Assembly (NCBI GenBank): GCA_947499075.1
Contig: CANMNA010000017.1
Location: 1 to 36,325 of the forward strand
DNA from: Myxococcales bacterium
GTDB taxonomy: Bacteria; Myxococcota_A; UBA9042
Length of the DNA stretch: 36,325 bases
Reading direction: 5' to 3'
A program made the translations under genes and the position numbers. Shown one piece after another: positions 32,947 through 36,325 of the stretch. Every line of letters begins with the position of its first letter. Position 1 is the first letter of the stretch. Under the pieces are notes generated by a model. That model made no database searches. It worked only from the letters and a program-made list of their open reading frames with translations, and had not been told where the DNA came from.

Positions 32947-35900
32947 GAGGGCTCGGGCGCAAAGTGCTGGTGATCGGCAGCGGTCCGATTGTCATTGGCC
33001 AAGCTTGCGAATTCGACTATTCGGGCACGCAGGCCTGCAGGGCGTTGCGCAGCGAAGGCGCCACGGTGGTGCTGGTCAATTCCAATCCAGCCACGATTAT
33101 GACCGATCCTTCTGTGGCTGACCGGACATACATCGAGCCGCTGACGCTGCAAGCAGTCGCCGACATCATCCGGATGGAGCGCCCAGATGCGCTCTTGCCG
33201 ACGGTCGGCGGGCAAACTGCGCTGAACCTGGCGCTCGCCCTGCACGACAGCGGGGTGCTCGCCGAGTTCAACGTTGCGCTGATTGGCGCAAGCGTGACCG
33301 CGATTCGACTCGCGGAGGATCGTCAACGCTTTGCGGTGGCGATGGCCGAGATAGGTTTGCACACCCCGACCTACCACATCGTCACGGCCATCGATCAGGT
33401 CGATGAGGCGGTGCGCAAGGTTGGCGTGCCGGCGATCGTGCGGCCCAGTTTTACGCTCGGCGGCAGCGGCGGTGGCATGGCGACGACCGTAGACCAATTG
33501 CGCGCGATCGTGGCCAATGGGCTGGCAGAGAGTCCGACCGGCCAAGTGCTGGTCGAGCAATCGATCGCTGGCTGGAAGGAGTACGAACTCGAGGTGATGC
33601 GCGACCGGGCTGACCACGTCGTGGTGGTCTGCTCGATTGAAAACCTCGACCCGATGGGCGTGCATACCGGCGACTCGATTACGGTTGCCCCGGCTCAGAC
33701 CTTGACTGATCGGGAGTATCAGACGATGCGCGACGCCGCGCTGCTGATTATCCGCAAAGTCGGCGTGGAGACGGGTGGCAGCAACATTCAATTCGCCGTC
33801 CACCCACTGACCGGGCAGCTGTCGGTCATCGAAATGAACCCGCGCGTGTCGCGCAGCTCGGCGCTGGCTTCGAAAGCGACGGGCTTTCCGATTGCCAAAA
33901 TCGCCGCGCGTCTGGCTCTTGGATGCACGCTCGATCAAATCGCCAACGACATTACGCTAACGACGCCTGCGTGTTTCGAGCCGTCGATCGACTATGTGGT
34001 AGTGAAAATTCCGCGCTTCGATTTTCAGAAGTTCCCGGGCAGCCTGCCGACGCTGGGTCCGCAAATGCAGTCCGTTGGCGAAGTCATGGCGATCGGCCGC
34101 ACGTTCCGCGAGGCGCTGCGCAAGGGCCTGGCATCGCTGGATTTGCCCCCATCTGCCAAGACGGACGTACCGACCGACGCGGATCTGAGCGTGCCGACAC
34201 CATGGCGACTGCTGGCGGTCATGCGCGCAATTGCGGAGAGGCGGTCGTTGCACCAAGTGCATGCGCTCAGCCAAATCGATCCATGGTTCCTGCACCAACT
34301 CGCGCTGATGGCCGCAACAGAACGGCAAGTCGTGGCGGCCAAGGGCGGCGAGATCGATCGAGAATGCTGGCACGCGTGGAAGCGCGAAGGCCTGACGGAC
34401 GTCGATCTGGCGCGCCTGCTCAAGGTGCCAGAAGCCGAGGTGCGCAGTCTGCGTCGGCGCCACGGCGTGGTTCCGGTTTATCTGCGAATTGACACCTGCG
34501 CGGGCGAGTTTGCGTCTCACACGCCCTATTTGTACTCGTCGTACGAAACGCAAGACGAAGCGCCAAGGACCGAACAACCCAAAGTCATGATCCTCGGTTC
34601 CGGGCCCAACCGCATAGGTCAGGGCATTGAATTCGATTATTCGTGCTGTCACGCCGCCTACGCCTTGCACGCGATGGGCTACGAGACCATTTTGGTCAAC
34701 TGCAACCCAGAGACCGTGTCGACTGATTACGACACGGTCGACCGGCTGTATTTTGAGCCGCTCACGCTGGAGCATGTCCTTGAGATCGCACAGAAAGAAC
34801 AACCCATCGGCGCGATTGTGCAATTGGGAGGACAGACCCCACTCAAGCTCGCCCACGGTTTGCACGATGCTGGGATCGCGATTCTGGGCACATCGCCCGA
34901 GGCCATTGATTTGGCAGAGGATCGCGCCCGCTTTAGCGCGCTGCTGGACCGCCTCGGCGTGCTCCAGCCGCAAAGCGGCACAGCGCTATGTGAAGACGAC
35001 GCAATCCTGACGGCAGAGACCATCGGGTACCCCGTACTGGTGCGCCCGAGCTATGTGCTGGGCGGTCAGTCGATGCGCATTGTCTACGATGCGATTGAGT
35101 TGCAGAATTGGCTGCGGTCGGCGACACGGGCCGCGCCAGACAAGCCCGTGTTGATCGACCGCTATCTGGAAGATGCCTTTGAATACGATGTCGATGCGCT
35201 GTGCGATGGCACGCACACCGTCATCGCCGGCGTGTTGGAGCATGTCGAGGAAGCGGGCGTGCACTCCGGCGATTCGACGGCGCTGCTGCCGCCAATCAAG
35301 GTCAAGCCGGCGATTTTGGCTCAGATGCGGGACATTACGCGCCTGCTCGGCCCAGCGATTGGCGTGCGCGGCCTGCTCAATATCCAATTCGCGGAAAAAG
35401 ACGGCCTACTGTACGTGCTCGAGGTCAATCCGCGCGCGTCTCGCACCGTGCCATTTCTAGCCAAAGCGACCGGCAAGCCACTGGTGCAGTGGGCGACGCG
35501 GATCATGCTGGGTGCCACGCTGGCAGAACTGGGCTGCACCACAGATCTGACGACGAAGCACTGGTTTGCCAAGGCGCCAGTATTTCCGTTCAAAAAATTT
35601 CCCGGCGTCGATGTGTTGCTGGGTCCGGAAATGCGCTCGACAGGCGAAGTGATGGGCGTTGGCAACACGCCGGGCGAAGCCTATCTCAAGGCCATGCAGG
35701 GCGCAGGGTTAGCGCTGCCCGATCCTGCGAATGCCCGGCAATGTGGCACGATTTTCCTGTCGGTCAATGATCGCGACAAGGCGGAACTGTTGCCTGTTGC
35801 AGCCCGGTTGCACGCGCTGGGCTTTGCGCTCTCGGGTACCCGCGGCACGGCGTTGCACTTGTTCGACAATGGCCTGCCGGTCCAATTGGTGTTCAAGGTC

Positions 35901-36146
35901 GGCCAGGGCTCACCCAACGTGGTTGATGAAATCAACAGCGGACGCGTCGCAATGGTCATCAACACTCCGCTCGGTTCGGCTGGTTTTCACGACGACAAAG
36001 CCATTCGTGTCGCCGCATCCGCGCGCGGAGTTGCGTGCATCACCACGCTTTCGGCAGCTGAAGCGGCCGTGGAAGCGCTAGAGCAAATGCGCTCTGGCAC
36101 CGTCGCACGGTTTGCAGTTCAAGATTGGATGGCAGACAAGACGTAG
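32943..36146 (+). CDS. carB: Carbamoyl-phosphate synthase large subunit
   Basis: A 1067-residue protein, close to the usual length of about 1070. It has two homologous ATP-grasp halves: the first opens with [22 protein letters not shown] and has [12 protein letters not shown], the second opens with [22 protein letters not shown] and has [14 protein letters not shown]. Both carry the NPRxSRxx motif ([16 protein letters not shown] and [16 protein letters not shown]). A C-terminal MGS-like allosteric domain follows ([16 protein letters not shown], then [10 protein letters not shown]). The first half makes carboxyphosphate and carbamate, the second makes carbamoyl phosphate, and ammonia arrives from CarA through a tunnel. 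No odd residues were noticed. Confidence 0.98.
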   Translation: MRGLGRKVLVIGSGPIVIGQACEFDYSGTQACRALRSEGATVVLVNSNPATIMTDPSVADRTYIEPLTLQAVADIIRMERPDALLPTVGGQTALNLALALHDSGVLAEFNVALIGASVTAIRLAEDRQRFAVAMAEIGLHTPTYHIVTAIDQVDEAVRKVGVPAIVRPSFTLGGSGGGMATTVDQLRAIVANGLAESPTGQVLVEQSIAGWKEYELEVMRDRADHVVVVCSIENLDPMGVHTGDSITVAPAQTLTDREYQTMRDAALLIIRKVGVETGGSNIQFAVHPLTGQLSVIEMNPRVSRSSALASKATGFPIAKIAARLALGCTLDQIANDITLTTPACFEPSIDYVVVKIPRFDFQKFPGSLPTLGPQMQSVGEVMAIGRTFREALRKGLASLDLPPSAKTDVPTDADLSVPTPWRLLAVMRAIAERRSLHQVHALSQIDPWFLHQLALMAATERQVVAAKGGEIDRECWHAWKREGLTDVDLARLLKVPEAEVRSLRRRHGVVPVYLRIDTCAGEFASHTPYLYSSYETQDEAPRTEQPKVMILGSGPNRIGQGIEFDYSCCHAAYALHAMGYETILVNCNPETVSTDYDTVDRLYFEPLTLEHVLEIAQKEQPIGAIVQLGGQTPLKLAHGLHDAGIAILGTSPEAIDLAEDRARFSALLDRLGVLQPQSGTALCEDDAILTAETIGYPVLVRPSYVLGGQSMRIVYDAIELQNWLRSATRAAPDKPVLIDRYLEDAFEYDVDALCDGTHTVIAGVLEHVEEAGVHSGDSTALLPPIKVKPAILAQMRDITRLLGPAIGVRGLLNIQFAEKDGLLYVLEVNPRASRTVPFLAKATGKPLVQWATRIMLGATLAELGCTTDLTTKHWFAKAPVFPFKKFPGVDVLLGPEMRSTGEVMGVGNTPGEAYLKAMQGAGLALPDPANARQCGTIFLSVNDRDKAELLPVAARLHALGFALSGTRGTALHLFDNGLPVQLVFKVGQGSPNVVDEINSGRVAMVINTPLGSAGFHDDKAIRVAASARGVACITTLSAAEAAVEALEQMRSGTVARFAVQDWMADKT

Positions 36147-36159
36147 TACCTCGTTAGAG

Positions 36160-36190
36160 CACCAACAAAATCGAGTCGATTTTGTTGGTG
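36160..36190 (+). terminator. Terminator-like hairpin after carB
   Basis: A perfect inverted repeat with 15-base arms (caccaacaaaatcga, one central base, tcgattttgttggtg) begins 14 bases after the carB stop. A further gagc/gctc pair outside can extend the stem past one bulged base. T-rich sequence sits inside the right arm rather than after it. By position it is most likely the carAB terminator and could work in both directions. Confidence 0.7.
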
Positions 36191-36325
36191 GCTCGTTTGC
36201 TTGCTGCGTTGGTTGCCAAGCTCGCGAAAGCGTTCGACTCGCGGCAACGGTGCCCAACCTACTGCTGATCGACTTAATTTCGCCGGGGCCCTTACACCGG
36301 TTTTGACCGGTTGCCATGGTCCGGG
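36191..36325. other. Region after the carB terminator
   Basis: No gene was supported here up to the window end. The hexamer accggt, itself palindromic, occurs twice ten bases apart near 36295-36312. Small open frames on either strand overlap the terminator or carB and have no start signal. Confidence 0.4.

Noticed and set aside
36078..36317. Small minus-strand frame after carB
   Set aside because: It overlaps the end of carB and the terminator hairpin, and has no ribosome site or recognisable product.

Overview
The window is high-GC bacterial DNA (roughly 60-65% by eye). It carries several large secreted, cysteine-rich proteins or lipoproteins built from thrombospondin-3-like, MopE-like and short Cys-rich repeats, together with an AAA/TPR regulatory ATPase. 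That mix is typical of the Myxococcota/Bradymonadales part of the old Deltaproteobacteria; this placement is an inference from gene content, not from a marker gene. Eighteen protein genes account for nearly all of the sequence. No rRNA, tRNA or CRISPR array was seen.

Layout. (1) 1-6355, minus strand: a lipoprotein with TPR-like helices, an MlaF-like ABC ATPase, an MlaE-like permease and a PutA-type proline dehydrogenase/P5C dehydrogenase that runs off the left edge. They are tightly packed and probably one transcript. (2) 6451-14327, minus strand: a giant exported protein with about 30 copies of a Cys-rich repeat, a somatomedin-B-like module, three CC-x3-WD modules, two thrombospondin-3 regions, a MopE-type motif and two jelly-roll domains; upstream of it is a lipoprotein with a von Willebrand A domain. 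(3) 14491-20464, minus strand: a four-gene, translationally coupled uptake operon encoding a TonB-dependent receptor, a surface-type beta-propeller lipoprotein, a BtuF-like binding protein and a fused BtuC-BtuD transporter. The order resembles Bacteroides vitamin B12 loci that contain the propeller lipoprotein BtuG. (4) 20599-25273: a lipoprotein with a triplicated domain (minus), a divergent NlpC/P60-like protein that lacks its catalytic residues (plus), and MutS2 (minus). (5) 25484-31399, plus strand: a three-gene cluster of a STAND/AAA-like ATPase with a TPR half, a Cys-rich lipoprotein, and a lipoprotein carrying a NACHT-like P-loop NTPase domain. (6) 31400-31628: a probable miniature inverted-repeat element inserted at the stop codon of the NTPase gene. 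(7) 31804-36146, plus strand: carA and carB with a strong terminator-like hairpin after carB.

The most unusual parts are the periplasmic or surface NTPase lipoprotein and its cluster, the BtuG-like propeller inside a compact corrinoid-type uptake operon with a fused transporter, the giant Cys-rich protein with its somatomedin-B-like module, and the small mobile element upstream of carAB.
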